DNA of 64,000 bases, taken from contig JAIESQ010000031.1 of NCBI GenBank assembly GCA_019745975.1, positions 62,001 to 126,000 of the forward strand, read 5' to 3'. Source of the DNA: Pirellulales bacterium. GTDB taxonomy: Bacteria > Planctomycetota > Planctomycetia > Pirellulales > JAEUIK01. Position 1 is the first letter of the stretch. The number at the start of each line of letters is the position of its first letter. Under the pieces are notes generated by a model. That model made no database searches and was not told the origin of the DNA. It saw only the letters and a program-made list of their open reading frames with translations. This document shows, in pieces, positions 1-7,694 of this stretch. The position numbers and the translations under genes are program-made.

Positions 1-265
1 GGATCGCCCATTCAATGGCGTCGTTGTCAACTAGCTTCCACCAGCCGCGCGGTAACCCTTCGAGGTTGGTGTCGACTCGATAACTGTCCGACGCGTCAGG
101 GGCGCCGAAGATTCGCTCAAGTTCCTTGCGATCGAAAATCCCTGTTAGGTCTGCGATGGAGGCGTACGATACAACGCCCGAGCGAAGCTCTCGGCGGCTC
201 TCCTTCGAACCCCACAGGAACAAGATGGAACCGAGGCCCAGGATTAGCCAACCGACCTCGATCAA
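1..265 (-). CDS. Partial hypothetical protein with N-terminal membrane segment
   Basis: An open frame of 88 codons runs from a TTG at 265 to the window edge without a stop, so the C-terminus is missing. The TTG was chosen because GAGAGG lies 6 nt upstream, a good ribosome-binding site, and no ATG or GTG precedes it in frame after a stop codon. The product begins with a hydrophobic stretch of about 17 residues (residues 4-20), followed by a basic KESRRELR segment and a soluble region rich in Asp, Glu and Trp. This suggests a single N-terminal anchor with the rest in the cytoplasm. I do not recognise the family. Confidence 0.5.
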   Translation of the reverse strand, partial: MIEVGWLILGLGSILFLWGSKESRRELRSGVVSYASIADLTGIFDRKELERIFGAPDASDSYRVDTNLEGLPRGWWKLVDNDAIEWAI

Positions 266-355
266 GTTGCACCTCTCGAAGGTGTCAAGCGAACGCCTGA
301 GTTTCTAAGCGCCACGATGAGGCATCGTAAACGACTTGTACGGTGATGATCGCTC

Positions 356-880
356 TCACTGGTCGCCCGTCATCATGGCTTCAAGCCGCGCCGCGGAGAG
401 GTACAGTCGATAGGGCGCGCCTGGCAGCTCACGAAAGTCCCAGCGCTGGTAGAACTGTTTGGCATCCTCGTTGAGGCAATCCAAAACCACGGCGATGAAG
501 GGAAATGCCTTGCTCGCTGCACAGCAATCTCGCAACGCCTGCGCGAGGAGCCGAGCTCCCAAGCCTTGGCCTTGATGCCTCCGGTCAACTCCCAGCCAGG
601 CCAGCGTGGCGACTGGCAAGGTTCTGCGCGGTAAACCCCGCGCCAGCTCGATCGGCAGTTCGTCGAATTTGATATGGCCACTCGCCAAGGTAAAGTACCC
701 CGCGATTCGCCCGGCCGCGACCAGCAACTTCGTGCTCGAGAGTCGTTTTGACTGGCTTTGCAGGGCGCGTGTCGCGAGCCAGGCATCAACCTCGCGAACG
801 CCCGAGTCGAATCCCTGCCGCGAATGGTCGCGCCTGAGCGGCTCCAGTTGATAGCCGCTGGGAAACAGTACGCCGCTCAC
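356..880 (-). CDS. GNAT-family acetyltransferase, probable toxin of a DUF1778-type toxin-antitoxin pair
   Basis: This 174-residue protein has the GNAT acetyl-CoA motif RRHQGQGLG at about residues 100-108. It also has a C-terminal FYQRWDF segment carrying the tyrosine (about 144) that acts as general acid in TacT/AtaT-like toxins. Toxins of this family acetylate aminoacyl-tRNA and stop translation. The GTG start at 880 shares bases with the TGA of the upstream RHH antitoxin gene, the usual arrangement for translationally coupled GNAT/DUF1778 modules. A longer frame reaching 955 exists but lies inside the antitoxin gene. The pair is probably repressed by the toxin-antitoxin complex at the palindrome near 1216. 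The acetylation target cannot be read from sequence. Confidence 0.87.
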   Translation of the reverse strand: MSGVLFPSGYQLEPLRRDHSRQGFDSGVREVDAWLATRALQSQSKRLSSTKLLVAAGRIAGYFTLASGHIKFDELPIELARGLPRRTLPVATLAWLGVDRRHQGQGLGARLLAQALRDCCAASKAFPFIAVVLDCLNEDAKQFYQRWDFRELPGAPYRLYLSAARLEAMMTGDQ

Positions 881-1203
881 GCTTCGCCACGCATGATGGC
901 GCTCAGCTTGCGCTGAGCGGTCGTCAGCTTCACCGGCTCGTGAAGCGCTTGCCAAAGTGCGAGCTGCTCGTCGGGCGACAGCGCGATCACGCGCTCGCGA
1001 GCGGCCCGCACCTCGCGCCGCGCCTGCGGCACGGTTACCGTACGGACGTAGTCACTTATGCTGATTCGACGCAGCTCAGCGGCTTCGACCAGCGATTGTT
1101 TGCTCTCATCGTCCAGACGCACCATCAGCACGCTCGCAGGCTTATTGGCTCCCTGCCTGCGAGTCGCACGTGCTGGTTTGGAAGAAGGTTTCTTCATGTC
1201 CAT
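877..1203 (-). CDS. DUF1778-type ribbon-helix-helix antitoxin
   Basis: This 108-residue protein starts with a Lys/Arg-rich tail and continues into a ribbon-helix-helix segment (VLMVRLDDESKQSL, about residues 25-38, then a helix ending in SDYVR). The C-terminal half would neutralise the toxin. DUF1778 antitoxins (TacA-like) bind a palindrome in their own promoter, and a perfect 9-bp inverted repeat lies directly upstream. The first ATG (1203) is annotated. The second ATG at 1197 falls where transcription should begin from the predicted -10 box, so the real start may be leaderless at 1197. A TTG further upstream would sit inside the operator and was rejected. Confidence 0.85.
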   Translation of the reverse strand: MDMKKPSSKPARATRRQGANKPASVLMVRLDDESKQSLVEAAELRRISISDYVRTVTVPQARREVRAARERVIALSPDEQLALWQALHEPVKLTTAQRKLSAIMRGEA

Positions 1204-1231
1204 AGTGTATAGCAAATTGCTATACAGTCAA
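1204..1231 (-). promoter_or_regulatory. Toxin-antitoxin promoter with embedded palindromic operator
   Basis: Read on the minus strand there is TTGACT (1231-1226), a 16-nt spacer and TACACT (1209-1204). Between and overlapping these boxes lies the perfect palindrome GTATAGCAA-N-TTGCTATAC (1207-1225), a natural target for the dimeric RHH antitoxin encoded downstream. A repressor bound there would block RNA polymerase directly. The inferred transcription start falls on or next to the second ATG of the antitoxin gene. Confidence 0.6.
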
Positions 1232-1286
1232 GCTGGATTTGGCATCGTGTCGTTCGCTTGGCCTAAGCTCGTCAAACCCCTGCGCA

Positions 1287-2459
1287 TCACCGTGCCCGTT
1301 TCCCATTCGAAGCCTTGGCCAGCGACGGCCGCGCCGCCGCCAGCAACCCCCGCTTCCGTAAGGCTGCGACCAGTTTGTTCTTCGTCGGGTACATCGCCCG
1401 CAGCGCTTGCGCCTTCGATTCCGCCAGTTGCGCGCCGTCGCCGGGCCGCGCCTCGCGCAATTCCGCCAGCAGGTCGCTCGCCTGGTCGTACGCCCGACTG
1501 CTGAACGTGCTCACCAACTCATCCACTTGCTGCAGAACCTTGGCCGGGTCCGCAGCCATCTTGGCGAGCCGGGCCTGGCGCTGTTGTTCGCGCTTCTGCG
1601 CCGCCTTTTTATTCCTGGCTCGCTCGATTTCTTTGGCCGCTGCTGCCAGCTCGTCCATCGTGCGCCGCAAGTCGACCACCGGCCATTGCAGGGCAGGTTG
1701 GCTGTCGCGATAGGCCTTCATCACTCGCGATCGCACTGCCGCATGGTCGCTTGTCAGTAGCGCCGCGAGCCAGGCGTCCTTCTGAGCCTGCGGTTGACCT
1801 CGCAACCAATCTTCGGGGCTGACTGCGCGGCCAGCATGCGGAGGGAGCGGCGGCGCCCCTTTCGCCACGGCAGCCAACAGCGCCGAACCGATTCCATAAA
1901 ACTCCGCCAGCGCTGCCTGGGCGCTACTGAGACTCGCCAGGCCGGCCGGCACCGGCGGCTCAACCGCCTCGGGCTCGCGGTAGCAACCTCGATCGACGGC
2001 CAGCCGGGCGAGATATAGCGGCCGCAGATCGCCTTCGATTAACTCGGCCCGAATGCCGAGCAACCGTTCCAGCCATTCATCGAGATCCCAGAGATCGTCG
2101 AGGTCACCTGGTTCGTAGTCGGGATTGATTTCGAGCGTGGCGCCGTCCCCTTGTTTGTCGCTGTGCAGCGTCAGTAATTCACCATCCAAGTACAGTGCCG
2201 CCGCGCGCGCGTCCGGCAGTCCGCTCGGCAAGCGCATCATCAGTTTGCGGATGCCGAAGTTGGCATAGTGCAGATGCACGTCGTATCCGCGCCGCAGCAT
2301 TTCGAGCGCTTTGCCGCGGAAGTCACCGAAGTGGTACTCGTTTTGGAACGACCAGGGAGTAATCTCGGCGCGGGTCGATTGCTTGCGCATGTACTCCTGG
2401 TTCTTGTCGCTGACCGGTGCGTCGATGGCGCGAAACTCGACATATTGACACTCGCTCAT
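1287..2459 (-). CDS. Conserved hypothetical protein with C-terminal basic coiled coil
   Basis: This 390-residue protein starts at an ATG (2459) with GGAGG 5 nt upstream; the frame extends further upstream but without comparable support. The N-terminus (MSECQYVEFRAIDAPVSDKN, followed by a region with ITPWSF and YHFGDF) resembles a widespread uncharacterised family that begins MSEYQYYEF. I recall no assigned function for that family. The middle is acidic, and the C-terminal third contains a Lys/Arg/Gln-rich helix (KEIERARNKKAAQKREQQR) that probably forms a coiled coil. There is no signal peptide or membrane segment, so it is probably cytoplasmic. It follows the toxin-antitoxin pair without a visible functional link. 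Confidence 0.75.
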   Translation of the reverse strand: MSECQYVEFRAIDAPVSDKNQEYMRKQSTRAEITPWSFQNEYHFGDFRGKALEMLRRGYDVHLHYANFGIRKLMMRLPSGLPDARAAALYLDGELLTLHSDKQGDGATLEINPDYEPGDLDDLWDLDEWLERLLGIRAELIEGDLRPLYLARLAVDRGCYREPEAVEPPVPAGLASLSSAQAALAEFYGIGSALLAAVAKGAPPLPPHAGRAVSPEDWLRGQPQAQKDAWLAALLTSDHAAVRSRVMKAYRDSQPALQWPVVDLRRTMDELAAAAKEIERARNKKAAQKREQQRQARLAKMAADPAKVLQQVDELVSTFSSRAYDQASDLLAELREARPGDGAQLAESKAQALRAMYPTKNKLVAALRKRGLLAAARPSLAKASNGKRAR

Positions 2460-2654
2460 AGCATCCTCCATGAAAGTCGAAGGCCGCCTTATTTTAGCGG
2501 GATTTCGCGTAGTTCTCTCATGCAAATCCAGACAATCGTTCGTCCACTATCGTTTGACAACCCGCGCCGCAGCCGATAGAAGGGCAGCACTCAACGGCGA
2601 CGTTCCTCTGGCGTGTCGCGTCCTTCGGTCGCGAAGTTCTTCCGCTAACTGCCC

Positions 2655-4199
2655 ATGCCGAACTACTACGATCTCGAGCCGCAAGAGCAGCAGCGTCGCG
2701 CGGCCGAGCGCTTGATTCGCTATCTGCGAAACTACGTCGGACCGTATCACCCTTATCTGCGCCGGCTGTATCGTGAGCGCGGAATTGATCTGGCCTCGCT
2801 GCGCACGGCCGACGACTTGCGGCGGCTGCCGATCGTCGAAAAGGACGTGCTGCGGGCGGACCCTGCTCTGTTTATTCTGCAGCCCAAGTTTCCCGGAGTG
2901 CCGGGGCCGCCTGCGGGATACGAAACGGCTCCGATCGCGCGCGGCAAGCTGCTTAAGTACGTTTGGGAGGCGCTGATCGACCGCCCGCGCGACTTCTCGC
3001 GACCGGTGCGGCGCTCGAACTTGCGCGAACGTGCGCGGCGGCGCGGGCTGGCCGAGTGGCTGCCGATTCACTTTCACGTGTCGACCGGATCGACCGGCAA
3101 CCCCACGCCCGCCACGTATACGCACTACGACATCACGCGGGTGATCCCCGAAATCGTTTCGCTGTTGATCCTGCCTAAAAATGCCGACCCCGAAGAGCCC
3201 TACTTCGATTGGGCGGAACGGGCGCTGAACATCTTTCCCGGCGCGCCGCACCTGGCGTTCTTTACGCCTGTGCTGGCCAAGGCGGCGATCGGCACGTCGT
3301 GTTTCGATACCTTTGGTGGCAATGTTATTCCCACCGATCGGCAGATCAACATCTTTGCCCAGGGAGGTTTTTCGTCGCTCACGGCGGTGCCGAGCTACCT
3401 GGTGCACTGGCTGCGTCGCGCGTTGATCTTGCAACAGGAAGGGGTGATCGGGCCGCTGTCAAATTTCAAGCGCGTGGCGGTCGGCGCCGAGCCGATGAGC
3501 GAATCGCTCCGCGACTACATTCGCTCGCTGGCCTTGCAGCTCGGCGCCCATCCGCGGTTTCGCATTTATCAGTCGCTCGGCATGACCGAGATGAAGTGGG
3601 CGGCGCTCGAGTGCTGCGAAGGGAGCGGCATCCACCTCAATCCAAAATTCTTCTATTGGGAAATGTTGCACCCCGAAACGCGCGAGCCGGTCGGGCCCGG
3701 CGAGCCCGGCGTGTTGGTGTTCAGTCACATTGGCTGGCGCGGCACGGTGCTGGTGCGCTACTGGACGGGGGACCTGGTGAAGGGGGGCATGAAGTGGGAA
3801 CGCTGCCCGCACTGCGGCTACACCTTCCCGCGGTTGTTCCCGCCGATCTGTCGCGCCGTTAAGGACTTTACGAAGATCAAAGGAACACGCGTCGATCTCT
3901 CCAGCTTGATCGAGGCAATTCGCGACACGCCGGGCGTGCGCAATTTTCAAGTTTCGTTGGAAAGCGAAGCCGCCGAGCAGTTCGCCCGCGACGTGCTAGC
4001 CGTTCACGTGGTACCGGAGCAAGGGCGTCCGGAGTCGGAAATTGAGTCGAAGATTCAGGATCGCTTGAAATACTACACCGAAGTTTCGGCCGATCGGGTG
4101 GTGTTCGAGCACAACGAACCGGAGTTCGAGAAGCGGCTCTTCGCGCGAACCGGAATCAAAGCCGAGTATGTCGTGGAACGCCGCGCCGAACACGTGTGA
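2655..4199 (+). CDS. Phenylacetate-CoA ligase / CapK-like adenylate-forming enzyme
   Basis: At 514 residues this is slightly longer than PaaK (about 430). It carries the ATP-binding loop STGSTGNPTP at 143-152, the adenylation motif YQSLGMTEM at 305-313 and a YWTGDL motif near 370. These place it in the ANL superfamily branch that contains PaaK, coenzyme F390 synthetase and CapK. Such enzymes activate a carboxylate with ATP, often as a CoA thioester. A cysteine pair (ERCPHCGY, about 387-394) fits the zinc-binding knuckle seen in many PaaK-like proteins. No phenylacetate genes lie nearby, so the substrate is unknown. The ATG start has only a weak upstream purine tract. Confidence 0.85.
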   Translation: MPNYYDLEPQEQQRRAAERLIRYLRNYVGPYHPYLRRLYRERGIDLASLRTADDLRRLPIVEKDVLRADPALFILQPKFPGVPGPPAGYETAPIARGKLLKYVWEALIDRPRDFSRPVRRSNLRERARRRGLAEWLPIHFHVSTGSTGNPTPATYTHYDITRVIPEIVSLLILPKNADPEEPYFDWAERALNIFPGAPHLAFFTPVLAKAAIGTSCFDTFGGNVIPTDRQINIFAQGGFSSLTAVPSYLVHWLRRALILQQEGVIGPLSNFKRVAVGAEPMSESLRDYIRSLALQLGAHPRFRIYQSLGMTEMKWAALECCEGSGIHLNPKFFYWEMLHPETREPVGPGEPGVLVFSHIGWRGTVLVRYWTGDLVKGGMKWERCPHCGYTFPRLFPPICRAVKDFTKIKGTRVDLSSLIEAIRDTPGVRNFQVSLESEAAEQFARDVLAVHVVPEQGRPESEIESKIQDRLKYYTEVSADRVVFEHNEPEFEKRLFARTGIKAEYVVERRAEHV

Positions 4200-4231
4200 G
4201 CACGGAGCGGGCTCAAAGGGCAATTCAGCTT

Positions 4232-4357
4232 GGAACCACGGATTTCACGGATGACACGGATAAAGAGCTAGAACGATCGAACTTCCATTACGAAGCGCGC
4301 TCCCCGCACCGACACGACCGATATCCGTGTGATTGGTGCCATCCGTGGTCAGGTTCC
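4232..4357. repeat. Long imperfect inverted repeat between convergent genes
   Basis: The left arm (4232-4262, beginning GGAACCACGGAT and ending GACACGGATA) is matched by the right arm (4322-4357, TATCCGTGTGAT through CCATCCGTGGT to GGTTCC). It lies between the convergent ligase and transglutaminase genes and could fold into a long hairpin that ends transcription from both sides. Similar CACGGAT-containing sequences are a common intergenic motif in many bacterial genomes. Confidence 0.6.
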
Positions 4358-4371
4358 GTTCGTATCCGCGG

Positions 4372-5640
4372 TCACGGAGCCGAGACGCCGATCGGCTCGC
4401 GAATGAACTTCACCTTGGGCTTGCCGGCCGCGTTGGTCACCTTGAGGTGTTCGCTCACGTAGCGCAGCTTGCGGCCCGGGCGGTCGGGGTCGGAGAAGTT
4501 GTCCCCCTTCTGCAGGATCGGCCGATGCTCGGCGATGCCGCCGAAGTCACGGCTGCCGGCCGCCTGGCACGGGAACCAGTAGCCGTTGCCCTCGGCATCA
4601 GTCAGATAGAACTCCGGATAGCAATGCCCTGGCACCCACACGGTGCGCGCCGGAATGCCACTCGTTCGGCACAGGGCGATAAATAGCGAGCTGAGCTCTT
4701 CGCAATCGCCGTGACCCTGCTTGAGCGCGTCGATCGCCCCTTTGAAGGGGCCTTCCTTGTATTCGACATTGTCGCGCACCCAGTCGTACAGGGCTTCGAC
4801 AAGCTGCCAGGTGGTGGGCTCGCCCGCTTCGATCGCTGCGGAACGGTCTTTGCCTGCCACGCCGACCGCGCCAGCCACGGCATCTTGCACGTCCTGGTTC
4901 TTCGAAGGCTTGGTCTCGTCGGCCGCTGCGGCCAGCGCCGCGTCGCTGGGGCCGTCCGCCTTGAGCTTGGCGGCGATCTCCTTGGCCAGCGAGCGAATCT
5001 TGGGGTTGCGCGCCTCGATGCCGATGCTGGCCGCCAGGTAGGTGCGCAACTGCCGATCGAGCTTCTTGGGGATGACCAGCGCGGCCGTGTCATCGGGAGC
5101 GACCAGACCGCGGCGCGAGACTTCAAACGTGATGATGGCGTGCGCCTCTTCGCCGGCGGCGAGGTAGGGGACCGTGAGGACCATTTGCTTCACCGTGCCG
5201 TCGATCATGCGGAAGTCGTCGAAGTCGCGCACCTGCGCCGAGACATCCTGCTCGACGACCTTGACCTGCTGTTCTGCCCAGTCGATCGGCACCGGCGTCG
5301 TGGCGACAATCCCTTCGCACGCTCCTCCCTCGGCCGTGATGCTGATGCCGATCTTGATCTGCTGAACCTGCGTGTCGCCGAGCTGGGGGCCAAGGTCCGG
5401 CGGCTTGGCGTCGGCAGCTTCCGCGCCGCGCTTGTGCTTCTTCTTGCGCGGCGAGGGCTTGCGGTCATCGGCCGGTGGCTTTTTCGGATCGGCATCGGCG
5501 GGCTCGAGCGTGTCGGCATCGAAGGTCGCCGTTGGGCCTACTGCATTCGGGGCTGGCTGATCGCCGGGCTTCGCCGCCGTTTGGTTCGCGGCCAGCGAAC
5601 TTCCAGAGACCAACAGCAGCAGAATGGCCAACAAACGCAT
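4372..5640 (-). CDS. Exported transglutaminase-like (cysteine peptidase fold) protein
   Basis: The annotated start (5640) gives 422 residues beginning with a clear signal peptide (MRLLAILLLLVSGSSLA). An in-frame ATG at 5667 would add nine residues; neither start has a convincing ribosome-binding site. A Pro/Lys-rich linker follows, then a middle domain, and a C-terminal transglutaminase-like core. That core has the catalytic Cys in GHGDCEELSSLF and a His in PGHCYPEF. The family includes peptidases and cross-linking enzymes acting outside the cytoplasm. The function here is unknown, and no partner gene is evident in the neighbourhood. Confidence 0.82.
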   Translation of the reverse strand: MRLLAILLLLVSGSSLAANQTAAKPGDQPAPNAVGPTATFDADTLEPADADPKKPPADDRKPSPRKKKHKRGAEAADAKPPDLGPQLGDTQVQQIKIGISITAEGGACEGIVATTPVPIDWAEQQVKVVEQDVSAQVRDFDDFRMIDGTVKQMVLTVPYLAAGEEAHAIITFEVSRRGLVAPDDTAALVIPKKLDRQLRTYLAASIGIEARNPKIRSLAKEIAAKLKADGPSDAALAAAADETKPSKNQDVQDAVAGAVGVAGKDRSAAIEAGEPTTWQLVEALYDWVRDNVEYKEGPFKGAIDALKQGHGDCEELSSLFIALCRTSGIPARTVWVPGHCYPEFYLTDAEGNGYWFPCQAAGSRDFGGIAEHRPILQKGDNFSDPDRPGRKLRYVSEHLKVTNAAGKPKVKFIREPIGVSAP

Positions 5641-6023
5641 GTCGTTCACCAACAAGAAGGATCGCATTGAACTAGCGAAGCCGCCGCTGATTGCGGGTGC
5701 GTTCGACGGCGCTAGTCGTACTGTTTAGTGTACTTCGCGAAACGGCGGGCCGGGCGGGGAGGTTGGGCCCGCGGCGCGGACCGGCAGCGTGGCCGCAACT
5801 TCTGTCGCGGAGATGCAATCCGGGGGCGAGCAACTCGACTGCGTCGCGCCCTCGTCCAATACATTGACGCCGGCGGGCGGGCATTCGTCCCGCTAAAATT
5901 GCACTAAGTTTTGTATTTTTTCGTGGCAGCCACGGAGAATGGGATTTTGGCCACCGGGGGCTCGGCGGACACCGAGGGGATCGCGCGCGAAGCCGACCGT
6001 ACCCTCCAGTTTGGGTAGAATGT
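5641..6023. other. Intergenic gap, nothing recognised
   Basis: About 380 bases upstream of the transglutaminase-like gene. Several short frames exist, but none has coding character or a ribosome-binding site. I see no clear promoter, terminator or repeat; the transglutaminase promoter should lie here. Confidence 0.5.
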
Positions 6024-6425
6024 TCAAAGTTCTATGTCTAAGATCACTTGATAGTTCGCGGGATCCTGCCGACGCGAAGCTGCCATCTTCAGGCGCTGTT
6101 CATAGTCCTTCGGAAAAGTTACCAGTCCACGATAATTGTTGAACGCGGCCATCGCCTGGGCTAGTTCCGCGCTACTGAGGACTCTTGCATTGATGTGCCC
6201 AGTGAAGACACGTCTCGGGTCGCCATAGTCCATGATGAATGTCGACCGTTCCTCGTCGAAATTGCGCAACAGTTCTTCGCCAGTTGCGTGAGCGCGACCA
6301 TCGTCATCCGTGAACAGCGTGTAGTGGAAATCGTTCTTTGCCGACGACACGAAGCACAGCGACACGGCAAGTCCAGGTGCATCGCGCGGCTCAACCTGCA
6401 CGGTAACACGACGAGGAAGCGTCAT
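6024..6425 (-). CDS. Hypothetical protein (133 aa)
   Basis: A 133-residue soluble protein with no signal peptide. The sequence alternates beta-like stretches (RRVTVQVEPRD, LAVSLCFVSS, FHYTLFTDDDGRA) with a short charged helix and ends in EL. The TDDDGRA segment followed by a glycine-containing GEEL resembles small beta-rich domains, but I do not recognise a family. It lies 45 nt downstream of the VapC-like gene on the same strand and might be cotranscribed with it. Codon use and composition are consistent with a real gene. Confidence 0.6.
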   Translation of the reverse strand: MTLPRRVTVQVEPRDAPGLAVSLCFVSSAKNDFHYTLFTDDDGRAHATGEELLRNFDEERSTFIMDYGDPRRVFTGHINARVLSSAELAQAMAAFNNYRGLVTFPKDYEQRLKMAASRRQDPANYQVILDIEL

Positions 6426-6470
6426 TCGTGGATTCGACCGTGTTGTGTGCCTCGGTTGATTCCGACCTGC

Positions 6471-6887
6471 TCAAGTCCGCATGACGAACGGATTGACGAT
6501 CTCAACGCCTGAATACCGATAGTCGCTCACGTTGCGTGTCGCGACAATCAAGCCGTGTTGTAGCGCGGTCGCAGCGATCAGGCTGTCCTTGACGGGCATT
6601 GCGCGACCCTTTTGGCGAAGGTCGCTCAAAAGTTGTGCCCAAACGTATGCGCTGCGCTTATCCAAAGGCAGGACGTGTAGAAATCGCGCCGTCTGCGCGA
6701 GCCATGCCGCCAATCTGTCGCGGCGCTGGCCTCGCGGGAGCGACAAGACGCCGAATTCAAGCTCACCAAGGACGACCGGATTGATCGCCAGCTCCCGTTC
6801 ATGTGCCTGCACCCATTCGAGCACTTGCTCCTGCGGTGCAGGTTTGCAGCTCTCGCTTAGGACGTTGGCGTCGACAAGGTACCTCAT
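6471..6887 (-). CDS. vapC: PIN-domain ribonuclease toxin, VapC family
   Basis: This 138-residue single-domain PIN protein has its acidic metal-binding residues in place: Asp6 in YLVDANVLSE, Glu42 in GELEFGV, Asp101 in PVKDSLIAA and Asp122 in RNVSDYR. VapC toxins cut tRNA or rRNA with Mg or Mn. The ATG overlaps the stop of the upstream AbrB-type antitoxin gene (ATGA), the usual coupled organisation. All catalytic acids are present, so the toxin is probably active. The RNA target cannot be predicted. Confidence 0.9.
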   Translation of the reverse strand: MRYLVDANVLSESCKPAPQEQVLEWVQAHERELAINPVVLGELEFGVLSLPRGQRRDRLAAWLAQTARFLHVLPLDKRSAYVWAQLLSDLRQKGRAMPVKDSLIAATALQHGLIVATRNVSDYRYSGVEIVNPFVMRT

Positions 6888-7144
6888 CGTTTGCGGGCGC
6901 GACGCTTGGGTGGGCCGATGGTGTCAGTAGTCTCGGAGGGGATTGGTTGAAACCAGCCTTGCTCCGGACAACGCTGTAGCCAAGCCGCCAGTCCAGGTTG
7001 TCCTGGCTCGATCACCTTTTTGAGCAAGTACTCACCTGGCTGCACCCGCTGGATTTCGAACTGTTGGCCCGAGTGGATGTCGTCTTGCTCGCGCAACTCG
7101 GCGGGCAGGACGATTTGGCCTTTGGAGGAGAGCTTGGTTCTCAT
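6884..7144 (-). CDS. vapB: AbrB/SpoVT-type antitoxin, VapB-like
   Basis: This 86-residue protein opens with the swapped-hairpin AbrB DNA-binding fold (MRTKLSSKGQIVLPAELRE), followed by GQQFEIQRVQPGEYLLKKV. The C-terminal half carries a tryptophan-rich toxin-binding segment. The start at 7144 was chosen because it begins exactly with the AbrB consensus. A longer frame to 7267 crosses the operator-like repeat and lacks homology. The VapC toxin follows with a 4-bp overlap. Autoregulation through the inverted repeat at 7149-7165 is likely. Confidence 0.88.
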   Translation of the reverse strand: MRTKLSSKGQIVLPAELREQDDIHSGQQFEIQRVQPGEYLLKKVIEPGQPGLAAWLQRCPEQGWFQPIPSETTDTIGPPKRRARKR

Positions 7145-7148
7145 AATA

Positions 7149-7165
7149 GTAAGATATCGTCTTAC
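7149..7165 (-). promoter_or_regulatory. Candidate operator of the vapBC pair
   Basis: A 6-bp inverted repeat, GTAAGA-5 nt-TCTTAC, lies 4 nt upstream of the antitoxin ATG in an AT-rich patch that stands out from its surroundings. AbrB-type antitoxins bind such sites to repress their own operon. No convincing -35/-10 pair could be assigned. Confidence 0.5.
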
Positions 7166-7285
7166 AATTTCCGCAGCAACATAATCGGTCGTTGAATACG
7201 AGGATTTTCTCACGTGTGCGCAGTCCATCTTTTGCGCACGCCCGGTATATCTATTCCAAGTTTGCAATGTCGGCGGCCTCGGCCG

Positions 7286-7641
7286 CCGACTTGCAGCAAC
7301 TCAGCGGCGTGGCACCCATTACGATTCGTAGCGGCAAAAGCTGCGTCATCCGCATGCGACGCGCGTGCGCCAAGGCGCTGCGGCAAACGTTCCACGAATT
7401 TGCCCGTTGCTCCCTGCGCAAGTCCGCCTGGGCGAGTGCCTACTGTGCGATGCTGCGCGCCAAAGGGCATCGCTTTCATTCCGCGGTTCGCGCCCTGGCC
7501 TTCAAGTGGCTCCGCGTCCTATTTCGCTGCTGGCAAACGCGACAGCCATACGACGAAGCGCGCTACCTTCAGCAACTTCGTCAGAAAAAGTCGCCGTTGA
7601 TCGCCTTCCTGCAACCAACACCCAATGCCACAATCCATTGA
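7286..7641 (+). pseudogene. IS110-family transposase, C-terminal fragment
   Basis: The translated frame contains LQQLSGVAPITIRSGKS, then RRACAKALRQTFHEFA and AVRALAFKWLRVLFRCWQTR. This matches the C-terminal transposase_20 (IS116/IS110/IS902) region, including the conserved Ser-Gly of SGVAP and the LRQTFHEFA segment. Full IS110 transposases are about 330-400 residues and start with a DEDD RuvC-like domain, which is absent. The open frame extends back to 7192, but that stretch shows no similarity. This is therefore a relic cut off on the 5' side, immediately beside the vapBC promoter. No IS ends were found. Confidence 0.8.
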
Positions 7642-7694
7642 CGAAATGGCTCAGATGTCTACGCGTACTTACGGGGAGGAGCGCGAACGCGGCA

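Noticed and set aside
3200-3950. Antisense frames inside the CapK-like gene
   Set aside because: Shadows of codon structure, without ribosome-binding sites or motifs.
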